Shown: positions 43,112-52,233 of the stretch, in pieces
Layout: each line of letters opens with the position of its first letter
Position numbering within the stretch: position 1 is the stretch's first letter
NCBI RefSeq assembly: GCF_900637205.1
Contig: NZ_LR134355.1
Span: 2,046,001-2,110,000, forward strand
Length of the DNA: 64,000 bases
Direction: 5' to 3'
DNA from: Mycolicibacterium chitae
Lineage (GTDB): Bacteria; Actinomycetota; Actinomycetes; Mycobacteriales; Mycobacteriaceae
Translations under genes and position numbers: made by a program
The notes under the pieces: model-generated
What the model was told of the DNA's origin: nothing
The model's input: the letters and a program-made list of their open reading frames with translations, nothing else
Database searches by the model: none

Positions 43112-43219
43112 ATCACCCACCGGGAAGCGTCCGCGGTGGGCAGCTAAGGCTAACGGATCGGGTCCGGTTGGCCCAAACCCAACCCCCGCATTGCGGCCCG
43201 CAACTGGTAGACAGGCACT

Positions 43220-44554
43220 GTGACCTCACCGCTGCGCTCCGTCGACGAGGTGGTCGACCTCGTCAGCACCCTGATCAGGTTCGACACCTCCAACACCGGG
43301 GTGCCGGAGACCACCAAGGGCGAGGCCGAATGCGCCCGGTGGGTGGTCGAGCAGCTCGAGGCCGTCGGATACGAGTGTGAATACCTCGAGTCGGGCGCGC
43401 CCGGGCGGGCCAACGTGTTCACCCGGTTGCGCGGCGCCGACCCCGCGCGCGGGGCCCTGCTGCTGCACGGGCACCTCGACGTCGTCCCGGCCGAGGCCGC
43501 GGACTGGAGCGTGCACCCGTTCTCCGGGGCCGTCGAGGACGGCTACGTGTGGGGCCGCGGCGCCATCGACATGAAGAACATGGTCGGCATGATGATCGCG
43601 GTCGCGCGGCACTTCAAGCGCGCCGGCATCGTGCCGCCGCGCGATCTGGTGTTCGCCTTCGTCGCCGACGAGGAGGCCGGCGGCACCTACGGCTGCAAGT
43701 GGCTCGTCGACCACCGTCCCGACCTGTTCGAGGGCATCACCGAGGCCATCGGTGAGGTGGGCGGCTTCTCGCTGACCATCCCGCGCCGCGACGGGGGAGA
43801 ACGCCGGCTGTACCTGATCGAGACCGCCGAGAAGGGCATGCTGTGGATGCGCCTGACGGCCCGCAACCGCGCCGGGCACGGTTCGATGGTGCACGACGAC
43901 AACGCGGTCACCGCGGTCGCCGAGGCGGTCGCCAAGCTGGGCCGGCACCAGTTCCCGATCGTCATGCACGAGGCGGTGGCCGAGTTCCTGGCCGCGGTCA
44001 CCGAGGAGACCGGCTACACCTTCGACCCGGATTCGCCCGATCTGGACGGCACCATCGCCAAGCTCGGTCCCATCTCGCGGATCATCGGGGCCACGCTGCG
44101 TGACACCGCGAACCCGACCATGCTCAAGGCCGGCTACAAGGCCAACGTGATCCCGGCGACCGCGGAGGCCGTGCTGGACTGCCGGGTGGTGCCGGGGCGC
44201 CAGGCCGCCTTCGAACGCGAGGTCGACGAGATCATCGGCCCCGATGTGCAGCGCGAATGGATCACCGAACTGCCTTCGTACCAAACGACTTTCGACGGCG
44301 ACCTGGTGGAGGCGATGAACGCCGCGATCCTGGCCACCGATCCCGAGGCCCGCACCGTGCCCTACATGCTCTCCGGGGGCACCGACGCCAAGCACTTCGC
44401 CCGGCTGGGGATCCGCTGCTTTGGCTTCGTACCGCTGCAGTTGCCGCCTGAACTGGACTTCTCCGCGCTGTTCCACGGGGTCGACGAGCGGGTCCCCGTC
44501 GACGCGCTGATCTTCGGCACCGAGGTGCTCGAACACTTCCTGAAGAACTGCTAG
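43220..44554 (+). CDS. M20 family metallopeptidase (Rv2141c, DapE2-like)
   Basis: 444 residues from GTG. Zinc-binding blocks: [12 protein letters not shown] (His-Asp), [11 protein letters not shown] (bridging Asp), [16 protein letters not shown] (Glu-Glu), and late SGGTDAKHF and LFHGVDERV (His). The dimerisation domain is around residues 200-320. The family hydrolyses peptides or N-acyl amino acids; the DapE2 label is historical and diaminopimelate synthesis is not proven. TAGACA 6 nt before the GTG suggests a leaderless start, though its last base departs from TANNNT. Confidence 0.88.
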   Translation: MTSPLRSVDEVVDLVSTLIRFDTSNTGVPETTKGEAECARWVVEQLEAVGYECEYLESGAPGRANVFTRLRGADPARGALLLHGHLDVVPAEAADWSVHPFSGAVEDGYVWGRGAIDMKNMVGMMIAVARHFKRAGIVPPRDLVFAFVADEEAGGTYGCKWLVDHRPDLFEGITEAIGEVGGFSLTIPRRDGGERRLYLIETAEKGMLWMRLTARNRAGHGSMVHDDNAVTAVAEAVAKLGRHQFPIVMHEAVAEFLAAVTEETGYTFDPDSPDLDGTIAKLGPISRIIGATLRDTANPTMLKAGYKANVIPATAEAVLDCRVVPGRQAAFEREVDEIIGPDVQREWITELPSYQTTFDGDLVEAMNAAILATDPEARTVPYMLSGGTDAKHFARLGIRCFGFVPLQLPPELDFSALFHGVDERVPVDALIFGTEVLEHFLKNC

Positions 44555-44583
44555 ACCCGACACAACCCAACAGAAAGGCAACC

Positions 44584-45114
44584 ATGGCGTTCCCGTACAA
44601 CCCCTACGATCACCTGCCGAAACTGCCCGGCTTCACCCTCACCTCGACCTCGGTGAAAGACGGCGGCCCGCTGGACAACGCTCAGGTCAGCGGCCTGATG
44701 GGGGCCGGCGGCGAGGACGTCTCCCCGCAGCTGAGCTGGTCGGGCTTCCCGGAGGAGACCCGCAGCTTCGCCGTGACGGTCTACGACCCGGACGCGCCGA
44801 CGGCCTCGGGCTTCTGGCACTGGGCGGTGGCCAACCTGCCCGGTACGGTCACCGAGCTGCCCGCCGGCATCGGCGACGGCAGCGAATTGCCCGGCAGCGC
44901 AATCACCTTGGCCAACGATGCCGGCATGCGCCGCTACGTCGGCGCGGCCCCGCCGGCCGGTCACGGCGTGCACCGCTACTTCATCGCCGTGCACGCGCTG
45001 CAGGTCGAGAAGCTCGAGATCGACGAGAGCGCCTCGCCGGCCTACCTGGGCTTCAACCTGTTCATGAACGCCATCGCCCGCGCGGTCATCCACGGCACCT
45101 ACGAACAGAAGTAG
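44584..45114 (+). CDS. PEBP family protein, YbhB/YbcL type (Rv2140c, TB18.6-like)
   Basis: 176 residues, AGAAAGG before ATG. Phosphatidylethanolamine-binding fold: [12 protein letters not shown], the ligand-site block [23 protein letters not shown] and the later [14 protein letters not shown]18.6 binds small ligands and has been studied as a Raf-kinase-inhibitor-like protein. It is 29 nt after the M20 peptidase gene and probably shares its transcript. Its C-terminus faces pyrD. Confidence 0.92.
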   Translation: MAFPYNPYDHLPKLPGFTLTSTSVKDGGPLDNAQVSGLMGAGGEDVSPQLSWSGFPEETRSFAVTVYDPDAPTASGFWHWAVANLPGTVTELPAGIGDGSELPGSAITLANDAGMRRYVGAAPPAGHGVHRYFIAVHALQVEKLEIDESASPAYLGFNLFMNAIARAVIHGTYEQK

Positions 45115-45136
45115 CTGACGCACCGGAAGCGGTGGG

Positions 45137-46198
45137 TTACGGCGCGGCCGAGCCCACCGCTTCGCTCAGCGAGGCGAACCCGCCGGCGCGCAGCCGCTGG
45201 GCCAGCCCGTCGTGAATGTTCTTGGCCCACATGCCGCCGCCGTAGACGAATCCCGTGTAGCCCTGCAGCAGCGCGGCCCCGGCGGTGATCCGCTCCCAGG
45301 CGTCGTCGGCGGTCTCGATGCCCCCGACGCTGATCAGCACCAGCTCCGAGCCGGCCCGCGCGTGCAGCCGGTGCAACACCTCGAGGGCCCGGCGCGCCAC
45401 GGGCGGCCCGGAGACCCCGCCGGCGCCCAGCGCGTCGACCCCGGGCGTCCGCAGTCCCTCGCGGGACACCGTGGTGTTGGTGGCGACGATGCCGGCCAGG
45501 CCCAATTCCATTGCAAGATCGGCGATCTCGTCGATATCGGAATCTGAGAGGTCCGGCGCGATCTTCACCAGCACCGGGGTGGCGGTCTCCTCGAGCACCG
45601 CCTGCAGGATGGGCCGCAGCGTCTGCACCGCCTGCAGGTCCCGCAGGCCAGGGGTGTTGGGGGAGCTGACGTTGACCACCAGGTAGCTCGCCAGCGAGCC
45701 GAGCAGGCGCGCGCTGGCGCGGTAGTCGTCGACGGCGTGCTCGGGCGGGGTCGCCTTGGTCTTGCCGATGTTGACCCCGATCGGCACGTCGGGGCGATGG
45801 CGGGCCAGCTGCAGCGCCAACGCGCCCGCACCGTGGTTGTTGAAGCCCATCCGGTTGAGCAGGCCGCGGTCCTCGGGCAGCCGGAACAGCCGGGGCTGCG
45901 GGTTGCCGGGCTGGGCCTGCGCGGTGACGGTGCCCACCTCGGCGTAGCCGAACCCGAGGGCGCCCCAGGTGTGCAGGCCCGCGCCGTTCTTGTCGAACCC
46001 GGCGGCCAGCCCCAGCGGGCCCGGGAAACGCACGCCGAACACGGTGCTGGCCAGGATTGGGTCGTGCGGGGCCAGCAGGGCGTGCAGGCGGCGCCGGGGT
46101 GGGCCCCACGCGGTCGCCGAGCGCAGCGCGCCGAACACCACCGTGTGGATCCGTTCGGCGGGCACCGCGAACAGCCCGCGGCGCAACGTCTGGTACAT
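45137..46198 (-). CDS. pyrD: Dihydroorotate dehydrogenase (quinone), class 2
   Basis: 353 residues. N-terminal amphipathic helices ([12 protein letters not shown] to LLAPHDP) dock to the membrane for quinone. The FMN barrel has [49 protein letters not shown] (catalytic Ser in class 2), [10 protein letters not shown] and [14 protein letters not shown]. Oxidises dihydroorotate to orotate in pyrimidine synthesis. Its ATG directly abuts the TAG of the upstream DUF5703 gene. Confidence 0.96.
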   Translation of the reverse strand: MYQTLRRGLFAVPAERIHTVVFGALRSATAWGPPRRRLHALLAPHDPILASTVFGVRFPGPLGLAAGFDKNGAGLHTWGALGFGYAEVGTVTAQAQPGNPQPRLFRLPEDRGLLNRMGFNNHGAGALALQLARHRPDVPIGVNIGKTKATPPEHAVDDYRASARLLGSLASYLVVNVSSPNTPGLRDLQAVQTLRPILQAVLEETATPVLVKIAPDLSDSDIDEIADLAMELGLAGIVATNTTVSREGLRTPGVDALGAGGVSGPPVARRALEVLHRLHARAGSELVLISVGGIETADDAWERITAGAALLQGYTGFVYGGGMWAKNIHDGLAQRLRAGGFASLSEAVGSAAP

Positions 46199-46459
46199 CT
46201 ACAGCCCCGGGATCGGTTCGGCGTGCGGATTCTGCACGCGGGTCTTTTTGCGCCGCAACAACACCCGGCGTGACCCGTCGGTGTACAGCCGGACCTTGCT
46301 CAGCTCCCAGCCGCGGTACTCGGCCTCGATGGACAGCCGGGTGGAGGCGGTCAGGCGGGTCACGTCCGGCGGCAGCCGCAGCGGGATCCACTCGTACTCG
46401 TCGGACAGGTCGTGGTCCCAGCCCCTCGGCAGTCGCGCGCGCGCCGCCCGATTCGTCAC
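46199..46459 (-). CDS. DUF5703 small conserved protein
   Basis: 86 residues from GTG; the GTGA overlaps the lppL stop and the TAG touches the pyrD ATG, so the gene is squeezed without a free base. It has [27 protein letters not shown] and [24 protein letters not shown], the DUF5703 pattern shared by actinobacteria. Basic C-terminus, no membrane helix. Function unknown; strict coupling suggests a role tied to pyrD or lppL. Confidence 0.85.
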   Translation of the reverse strand: MTNRAARARLPRGWDHDLSDEYEWIPLRLPPDVTRLTASTRLSIEAEYRGWELSKVRLYTDGSRRVLLRRKKTRVQNPHAEPIPGL

Positions 46460-47508
46460 GGCGAGCCCGTCGCGTCGCGGATCACCTGGACCCCCGCGCC
46501 CGATCCCGACACCACGTACAAGGTGTCGGTGGCGTCGTCGAAGGCCAGGCTGTTCGGTTGCTGCACGGTGGGATAACGCACCTTTTCCACGGGGATTCCA
46601 GTGGACAGATCGTAACCAACCACGGTGTTGGCCGCCGTCTGCGACACCCACGCCAGTTCGCTCGAGCCGGCCAGGCCGTAGGGCGCCGAGGCCACCGGGT
46701 AGCGCTGCCGCAGGATCAGCGGGTTGGCGGAGAACACCAGCAGCGCCCCGCCGCGGGTGTCGGCCACCAGGATCCGGCCCGCCGGGTCGGCGACCATGGT
46801 GGTCGCGCCCTCGCCGGCGCGCAGCGCCTGGGCCACCTCGGCGTTGGCGTCGAGCGCGGTCACCGAGGTCTGGCCGCGGTCCAGCACCATCGCGGTATCA
46901 CCTTCGGTGACAATCGAATCCACCCGCGCGAAGATCTTGCGGTAGTCGCCGACGTCGGCCTCCGGGCCGTCGGTGGCCGCCAGGATGACCACCGCGCCGT
47001 CGGCGCTGCCGAGCACCATGCGGCCGTCGGCGCGCCGGTCCAGCGCGGTGAAGACGGTGTCGGCGTGCTCGCGGACCGCGACGCGGCGGACCGCGCCGTC
47101 GGGCGCGGTGGGGTCGACGACGAAGTAGCCGCCGCGGGTCGACAGGTAGAGCCGGTCCTCGTCGCGGGCCAGCGCGATGGCCCGCCCGGGCAGCTCGATC
47201 ACCCGTCCGGGACCGGCCGCGGTGTCGAACACCGTCAGCGTGGCCGGCGCCGAGGCGTCGGCGCCGGGGCTGAGCACCACCAGGGCGTCCGCGCCCGGAT
47301 CGAACACGGCGGCCTGCGCGGGCGCGTCCAGCGGCCGCACGGTGCCCGCGGGCGCGTGCGCGGGCGCCGGCGCACGCGCGGGGGAGGCCGGGGGAATGGT
47401 CGCCGGGGCCAGCTCGACCGGCGCCGAGGAGCACGCCACGCCGCCCAGCAGGGCCAGCGCGGCGAGGACGGCGGCGGCCGACACGGGGAACCTTCGTTGC
47501 TGTAGCAC
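46456..47508 (-). CDS. lppL: Lipoprotein LppL, beta-propeller type
   Basis: 350 residues from GTG. Signal peptide with lipobox LGGVAC (Cys26). After a Pro/Ala linker, repeated ~40-residue units such as VVLSPGADASAPATLTVFDTAAG, VVILAATDG and ILVADTRGGALLVFSAN suggest a YVTN/NHL-like beta-propeller outside the membrane. TAGAGT lies 9 nt before the GTG, giving an almost leaderless mRNA. Known as Rv2138 in M. tuberculosis; ligand unknown. First gene of the lppL-DUF5703-pyrD unit. Confidence 0.88.
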   Translation of the reverse strand: MLQQRRFPVSAAAVLAALALLGGVACSSAPVELAPATIPPASPARAPAPAHAPAGTVRPLDAPAQAAVFDPGADALVVLSPGADASAPATLTVFDTAAGPGRVIELPGRAIALARDEDRLYLSTRGGYFVVDPTAPDGAVRRVAVREHADTVFTALDRRADGRMVLGSADGAVVILAATDGPEADVGDYRKIFARVDSIVTEGDTAMVLDRGQTSVTALDANAEVAQALRAGEGATTMVADPAGRILVADTRGGALLVFSANPLILRQRYPVASAPYGLAGSSELAWVSQTAANTVVGYDLSTGIPVEKVRYPTVQQPNSLAFDDATDTLYVVSGSGAGVQVIRDATGSP

Positions 47509-47559
47509 TGCCGAAAGACTCTATCCGGCACCACCAACCGCCCCGGTCGACCCCGGCGG

Positions 47560-47565
47560 TATGGT
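47560..47565 (+). promoter_or_regulatory. -10 box (TATGGT) for the Rv2137c-like gene
   Basis: TATGGT, 7 nt, ATG at 47573: predicts a leaderless transcript. The box overlaps a potential upstream ATG at 47561, arguing against that start. Confidence 0.6.
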
Positions 47566-47572
47566 CGGGCCC

Positions 47573-47878
47573 ATGTCCCAGGGCGCAGACACCGGACTGG
47601 GCGACGAGTTCGCCGTGGAAGATCTCACGACCGGGCCCCACGCCAGCGGTTTCGGCTCCGTCGGCGACGGCCGGACGTTCGCCTTCCTCGTGCACGACCA
47701 TCAGGACCTGCGGGTCGAGATCTACCGGCCGCGGCTGGCCGGCCCGGTGCCGCAGCGCGAGGACGTGGTGGCCTCGACCACTCGCAGCTGCAAGGGCGTC
47801 GACCTGGCCGACGAGCGCAGCCTGATCGCCGCGGTGCGCGACGCGGTCACCGAGGCGGCCGCCCGCCCGGCACGCTGA
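47573..47878 (+). CDS. Conserved small protein (Rv2137c-like)
   Basis: 101 residues. Mixed strands and a C-terminal helix; sequence FAFLVHDHQDLRVEIYRP and a single central Cys (TTRSCKGV). No recognised domain, no membrane helix. Divergent from lppL and 33 nt upstream of uppP, each with its own predicted leaderless promoter. Function unknown. Confidence 0.75.
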   Translation: MSQGADTGLGDEFAVEDLTTGPHASGFGSVGDGRTFAFLVHDHQDLRVEIYRPRLAGPVPQREDVVASTTRSCKGVDLADERSLIAAVRDAVTEAAARPAR

Positions 47879-47898
47879 GCCGTCCCGGCGGCCCACGG

Positions 47899-47904
47899 TA
47901 CGGT
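47899..47904 (+). promoter_or_regulatory. -10 box (TACGGT) for uppP
   Basis: TACGGT, exactly 7 nt, GTG at 47912. Favors the GTG start over the ATG at 47927, adding MEVAA to the protein. Confidence 0.55.
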
Positions 47905-47911
47905 CGTCGGC

Positions 47912-48760
47912 GTGGAAGTGGCGGCGATGTCCTGGCTGCAGGTCGTGGTGTTGTCGATCGTGCAGGGGCTCACCGAATTCCTGCCGGTCTCCTCCTCCGG
48001 GCATCTGGCGATCACCTCGCGGCTGTTCTTCTCCGACGACGCCGGTGCCTCGTTCACCGCGGTCTCGCAGCTGGGCACCGAGGCCGCCGTGCTGCTGTAC
48101 TTCGCCAAGGACATCGTCCGGATCGTGCGGGCGTGGTTCGCGGGCCTGTTCGACGCCACCCGCCGCGACAACGTCGACTACCGGATGGGCTGGTTCGTCA
48201 TCATCGGCACCATCCCGATCTGCGTGCTGGGCCTGCTGTTCAAGGACGTGATCCGCGGCGGCGCGCGCAACCTGTGGCTGGTGGCCTCGGCGCTGATCGT
48301 GTTCTCGGTGGTCATCGCGCTCGCCGAGTACGTCGGCCGGCAGACCCGCCATGCCGAGCAGCTGACCTGGCGCGACGCGGTCATCGTCGGGTTTGCCCAG
48401 TGCCTGGCGCTGGTGCCGGGGGTGTCGCGCTCGGGGGCGACCATCAGCGCCGGGCTGTTCCTGGGAGTGGACCGCGAGTTGGCCGCCCGGTTCGGCTTCC
48501 TGCTGGCCATCCCCGCGGTGTTCGCCTCCGGGTTGTTCTCGCTGCCGGACGCGTTCGCCCCGGTCAGCGAGGGAATGAGCGCGACGGGCCCGCAGTTGTT
48601 GGTGGCGGTGCTGATCGCGTTCGTGGTGGGCTTCGTCGCGGTCGCCTGGTTGCTGCGGTTCCTGACCCGGCACAGCATGTACTGGTTCGTCGGCTACCGC
48701 GTGGCCCTCGGCGTGCTGGTACTGATCCTTCTCGGAACTGGAGTGATGAGCGCGACATGA
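47912..48760 (+). CDS. uppP: Undecaprenyl/decaprenyl-diphosphate phosphatase UppP (BacA)
   Basis: 282 residues with about eight membrane helices. The two active-site regions are [17 protein letters not shown] (Glu-rich, Ser) and [16 protein letters not shown] (Arg/Ser). It removes a phosphate from the C50 carrier after each peptidoglycan cycle so the carrier can be reused by MraY. Coupled by ATGA to the histidine phosphatase gene. Confidence 0.96.
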   Translation: MEVAAMSWLQVVVLSIVQGLTEFLPVSSSGHLAITSRLFFSDDAGASFTAVSQLGTEAAVLLYFAKDIVRIVRAWFAGLFDATRRDNVDYRMGWFVIIGTIPICVLGLLFKDVIRGGARNLWLVASALIVFSVVIALAEYVGRQTRHAEQLTWRDAVIVGFAQCLALVPGVSRSGATISAGLFLGVDRELAARFGFLLAIPAVFASGLFSLPDAFAPVSEGMSATGPQLLVAVLIAFVVGFVAVAWLLRFLTRHSMYWFVGYRVALGVLVLILLGTGVMSAT

Positions 48761-49458
48761 CAGTGATCTTGCTGCGGCACGGCCGCTCCACCTCGAACAC
48801 CGCGCACACCCTGGCGGGCCGCAGCGCCGGCGTCGATCTCGACGACAAGGGCCGCCAGCAGGCCGACGCGCTGGTCGAGCGGCTGGCGACCCTGCCCATC
48901 AAGGCGCTGGTGCGGTCCCCGCTGCTGCGTTGCGAGCGCACGCTGGAACCGCTGGCGGCGGCGCTGTCGCTGGCGCCGACGGTCGAGGAGCGGATCAGCG
49001 AGGTCGACTACGGCGCGTGGACCGGCCGCCCCATCGGCGAACTGGTCAAGGAGCCGCTGTGGTCGGTGGTGCAGCAGCAGCCCAGCGCCGCGATCTTCCC
49101 CGACGGTGAGGGGCTGGCCGCGGTGCAGTCCCGGGCGGTCGCCGCGGTCCGCGAACACGACCGTCGGCTGGCCGAGGCGCACGGCGGCGACGCGCTGTGG
49201 GTGGCCTGCACCCACGGCGATGTCATCAAGGCCGTCATCGCCGACGCGCTCGGCCTGCACCTGGACGGCTTCCAGCGCATCACCGCCGACCCGGCGTCGT
49301 GCAGCGTGATCCGCTACACGGCGGTGCGGCCGTTCGTGGTCCACGTCAACCACACCGGGCCGGCGCTGGCCAACGTGCTCAGTGCGCCGCCGGCCGCCGA
49401 AACCAATGGAGAGAACCCTGCCGCGGGCGACGCCGTCGTCGGCGGCTCGACGGACTGA
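48757..49458 (+). CDS. Histidine phosphatase family protein (MSMEG_4193/Rv2135c type)
   Basis: 233 residues from an ATG overlapping the uppP stop. Phosphohistidine motif [10 protein letters not shown] at the start, [14 protein letters not shown] with the phosphate-binding Arg, and [11 protein letters not shown] with the second His. A ~30-residue Ala/Asn/Gly tail ends the protein. First of a trio with DUF3090 and SCO1664-like proteins conserved across actinobacteria; the substrate is unknown. Confidence 0.9.
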   Translation: MTVILLRHGRSTSNTAHTLAGRSAGVDLDDKGRQQADALVERLATLPIKALVRSPLLRCERTLEPLAAALSLAPTVEERISEVDYGAWTGRPIGELVKEPLWSVVQQQPSAAIFPDGEGLAAVQSRAVAAVREHDRRLAEAHGGDALWVACTHGDVIKAVIADALGLHLDGFQRITADPASCSVIRYTAVRPFVVHVNHTGPALANVLSAPPAAETNGENPAAGDAVVGGSTD

Positions 49459-49499
49459 TCCCGACGTCGCCGGTGCGAGCCGGTATTTTGGAGGTCGCC

Positions 49500-50087
49500 A
49501 TGGCCCGTGCAATTCACGTCTTCCGGACCCCCGACCGCTTTGTGGCCGGGACCGTCGGTCAACCCGGAAACCGGACCTTCTACCTGCAAGCCGTCCACGA
49601 CACCCGGGTGGTCTCGGTGGTCCTGGAGAAGCAGCAGGTCGAGGTGCTCGCCGACCGGATCGGTGCGCTGCTGGTCGAGATCAACCGCCGGTTCGGCACG
49701 CCGCTGCCGCCGGAGTCCGCGGACGTCGAGGACCTCAACCCGCTCGAGACGCCGGTCGACGCGGAGTTCCGGGTCGGCACCATGGGCCTGGGCTGGGACT
49801 CCGAGGCCCAGACCGTGGTGGTGGAGTTGCTCGCGGTCACCGACACCGAGTTCGACGCGTCAGTGGTGCTCGACGACGCCGAGGAGGGGCCCGACGCGGT
49901 GCGGGTGTTCCTCAGCCCGGAATCGGCGCGCCAGTTCGCCAATCGTTCCCAGCGGGTGATCTCGGCGGGTCGGCCGCCCTGCCCGCTGTGCGAGGAACCG
50001 CTGGATGCCGACGGTCACATCTGCGTGCGCACCAACGGCTACCGGCGCGCCGAACTGTTCGGGTCCGACGATGACCCCCAACCCTGA
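49500..50087 (+). CDS. DUF3090 family protein (Rv2134c/SCO1663 type)
   Basis: 195 residues; TGGAGG precedes the ATG. Begins MARAIHVFRTPDRFVAGTVG, the family signature, then mostly strands, and ends with a CPLCEEPLDADGHIC knuckle (three Cys and a His) that could bind zinc. Followed by a 17-bp overlap with the SCO1664-like gene. Middle member of the uncharacterised actinobacterial trio. Confidence 0.88.
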   Translation: MARAIHVFRTPDRFVAGTVGQPGNRTFYLQAVHDTRVVSVVLEKQQVEVLADRIGALLVEINRRFGTPLPPESADVEDLNPLETPVDAEFRVGTMGLGWDSEAQTVVVELLAVTDTEFDASVVLDDAEEGPDAVRVFLSPESARQFANRSQRVISAGRPPCPLCEEPLDADGHICVRTNGYRRAELFGSDDDPQP

Positions 50088-50898
50088 GCCCCCCAGCCCT
50101 GAGCACGCGGCGGTCCTGCGCGACGGTGAGCTGACGGTGCTGGGCCGGATCCGCTCGGCCAGCAACGCCACCTTCCTGTGCGAGGCCGAACTCGACGGGC
50201 AGCGCACGCACTGCGTCTACAAGCCGGTCAGCGGCGAACAACCGCTGTGGGACTTTCCCGACGGCACGCTGGCCGGCCGCGAGCTGGGCACCTACCTGGT
50301 CTCCGCCGCGCTGGGCTGGAACATCGTGCCGCACACCATCATTCGTTCCGGTCCGGCCGGTCCGGGCATGGTGCAGCAGTGGGTGGACCAGCCGGAAAGC
50401 CCACCCGGGGAAACCGATGCCGGACCCGACCTGGTCGACCTGTGCCCCGTCGACAACCTGCCCGCCGGCTATCTGCCGGTGCTGCGGGCCTACGACTACG
50501 CCGGCGACGAGGTGCTGCTCATCCACGCCGACGACCCGCGGCTGGTGCGGATGGCGGTCTTCGACGTCCTGGTCAACAACGCCGACCGCAAGGGCGGGCA
50601 CATCCTGTCCGGCGTCGACGGCCGCGTCTACGGCGTGGACCACGGCCTGTGCCTGCACACCGAGGACAAGCTGCGCACGGTGTTGTGGGGGTGGGCCGGC
50701 AAGCCCGTCGACGACGACATCCTCGAAGCGGTGGCCGAGGTGCAGGACGCCCTGGCCGGCGAGCTCGCCGAACAGTTGGCCCCGCACGTCACCGGCGCGG
50801 AGATCGCCGCGCTGCGGGCTCGGGCGCGCGAGTTGCTCGACGACCCGGTGATGCCGGCGCCCAACCGCTCCCGGCCCATCCCGTGGCCGGCGTTCTGA
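50071..50898 (+). CDS. SCO1664-family protein with a kinase-like fold (Rv2133c type)
   Basis: 275 residues. CVYKPVSGEQPLWDFP carries a possible phosphate-donor Lys, and DVLVNNADRKGGHIL followed by GVDHGLCLH resembles the catalytic and metal loops of HipA/PI-kinase-like enzymes. No function assigned. It overlaps DUF3090 by 17 bp, so their products are probably made together. Third member of the trio. The lipoprotein gene converges 1 nt beyond its stop. Confidence 0.87.
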   Translation: MTPNPEPPSPEHAAVLRDGELTVLGRIRSASNATFLCEAELDGQRTHCVYKPVSGEQPLWDFPDGTLAGRELGTYLVSAALGWNIVPHTIIRSGPAGPGMVQQWVDQPESPPGETDAGPDLVDLCPVDNLPAGYLPVLRAYDYAGDEVLLIHADDPRLVRMAVFDVLVNNADRKGGHILSGVDGRVYGVDHGLCLHTEDKLRTVLWGWAGKPVDDDILEAVAEVQDALAGELAEQLAPHVTGAEIAALRARARELLDDPVMPAPNRSRPIPWPAF

Positions 50899-50899
50899 G

Positions 50900-51343
50900 T
50901 CAGGCCGGGCGCCAGGTCAGGATGCCGCCGTCGGCCAGCTTCGACAGGTGCAGCTGATCGCCGGCGAACAGGTAGGTCCGCACGTGCTCCAGTGAGCTGG
51001 TGACCTGCTGGTCCATCGACGGCTGCGGGCAGAACATCTGCGTCACGGCGATGGGTCCGAACGTCAGCGACCCGGAGTCCCCGTCGCCGCTGGGCTCGGC
51101 GGTGTAGCTGCCGTTGCCGCGGTTGCAGTCCAGCTGGAAGTAGGCCTTGCCGTCCTCGCCGAACTCGACGGTGAACTTGGTGGGGTCGGGCACCTCGGTG
51201 GCCTCGGCGTCGGCCATCGACTGCACGGACACCAGCTCCCAGCTGGTGCCGGTCAATGTCCGCGGCGGCGCCTCGGAACCACACGCGACCAGCGGCGCAA
51301 CCGCGGTCAGGAAGATCACGGCCGCCGACGCTGTTGTACGCAT
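50900..51343 (-). CDS. META-domain lipoprotein
   Basis: 147 residues. Signal peptide with lipobox LVAC (Cys21) and then [23 protein letters not shown] and the later [16 protein letters not shown], which match META/HslJ-type domains. Two Cys in the domain (LDCNRG, MFCPQ) may form a disulfide. Secreted and lipid-anchored. Not one I recall at this site in M. tuberculosis. Divergent from cysQ with a gap of 66 nt. Confidence 0.85.
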   Translation of the reverse strand: MRTTASAAVIFLTAVAPLVACGSEAPPRTLTGTSWELVSVQSMADAEATEVPDPTKFTVEFGEDGKAYFQLDCNRGNGSYTAEPSGDGDSGSLTFGPIAVTQMFCPQPSMDQQVTSSLEHVRTYLFAGDQLHLSKLADGGILTWRPA

Positions 51344-51409
51344 GTGCCGAATTTACCGTCAGCCCAGCCCCCGGCCACAGCGTGCACGCTCATCGCGGAT
51401 ACTGACACG

Positions 51410-52198
51410 GTGACAGAGGCGGGCGGCAGCAACGAGAACCAGACCGACGCCGCGCTTGCCGCCGACCTGGCCGTCGACGCGGGAAATCTCCTGTTGGCGA
51501 TGCGCGAGGAGGTCGGCTTCGACTATCCGTGGATGCTCGGCGACGCCGGCGACAGCCAGGCCAACAAGCTGCTGCTGCGTCGACTGGCCGCCGAACGCCC
51601 GGACGACGCGGTGCTGTCCGAGGAGGCCCCCGACGACCTGAGCCGGCTGCAGTCCGACCGGGTGTGGATCATCGACCCCGTCGACGGCACCCGCGAATAC
51701 TCCACCCCCCGCCGCGCCGACTGGGCCGTGCACATCGCGCTGTGGCAGCGCGTCGGCGGCCCGCACGGGCGCATCACCGACGCCGCGGTGTCGCTGCCGG
51801 CCAGCGGCGAGGTGTTCCGGTCCGACACCGTGGTCGCCGGCCCGCGCCGCGACCCGGCCGCGCCCATCCGCATCACCGCCAGCGCCAACCGGCCGCCGGC
51901 CGTGCTGTACCGGATGTCGCAGTACGTCGACTTCGAGTTGGTCCGGATCGGCTCGGCCGGCGCCAAGGCCATGGCCGTGGTGCGCGGCGACGTCGACGCC
52001 TACATCCACGCCGGCGGGCAGTGGGAATGGGACTCGGCCGCGCCGGGCGGCGTCATCCAGGCCGCGGGCATGCACGCCTCCCGCCTCGACGGGGCCCCGA
52101 TGCTCTACAACCGCCCCGACCCGTACCTGCCCGATCTGCTGATGTGCCGGGCCGAATTCGCTGACGTGCTGCTCGACGCGATCCGGTCGGCCAGTTGA
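51410..52198 (+). CDS. cysQ: 3'-phosphoadenosine 5'-phosphate phosphatase CysQ
   Basis: 262 residues from GTG. Inositol-monophosphatase superfamily: [12 protein letters not shown] gives the first metal Glu, [12 protein letters not shown] the DPxDGT core, and [13 protein letters not shown] the last metal Asp. In M. tuberculosis it removes the 3' phosphate from PAP in sulfate assimilation and also acts on inositol phosphates. The latter fits its place before mshC, which uses the inositol pseudo-disaccharide. A GATACT 6 nt before the GTG may be a -10. Confidence 0.93.
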   Translation: MTEAGGSNENQTDAALAADLAVDAGNLLLAMREEVGFDYPWMLGDAGDSQANKLLLRRLAAERPDDAVLSEEAPDDLSRLQSDRVWIIDPVDGTREYSTPRRADWAVHIALWQRVGGPHGRITDAAVSLPASGEVFRSDTVVAGPRRDPAAPIRITASANRPPAVLYRMSQYVDFELVRIGSAGAKAMAVVRGDVDAYIHAGGQWEWDSAAPGGVIQAAGMHASRLDGAPMLYNRPDPYLPDLLMCRAEFADVLLDAIRSAS

Positions 52199-52219
52199 GG
52201 AGCCCCATGGACACCCGAA

Positions 52220-52225
52220 TAGAGT
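52220..52225 (+). promoter_or_regulatory. -10 box (TAGAGT) for mshC
   Basis: TAGAGT lies 8 nt before ATG at 52234, consistent with a leaderless mRNA and with the M. tuberculosis MshC N-terminus (MQSW). Upstream in-frame starts are thereby disfavoured. Confidence 0.5.
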
Positions 52226-52233
52226 TCGACGCT

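Noticed and set aside
43116..43140. CCCACCG/CGGTGGG hairpin as a terminator
   Set aside because: There is no T run on either strand and the loop is 11 nt; it could equally be chance pairing in GC-rich DNA.
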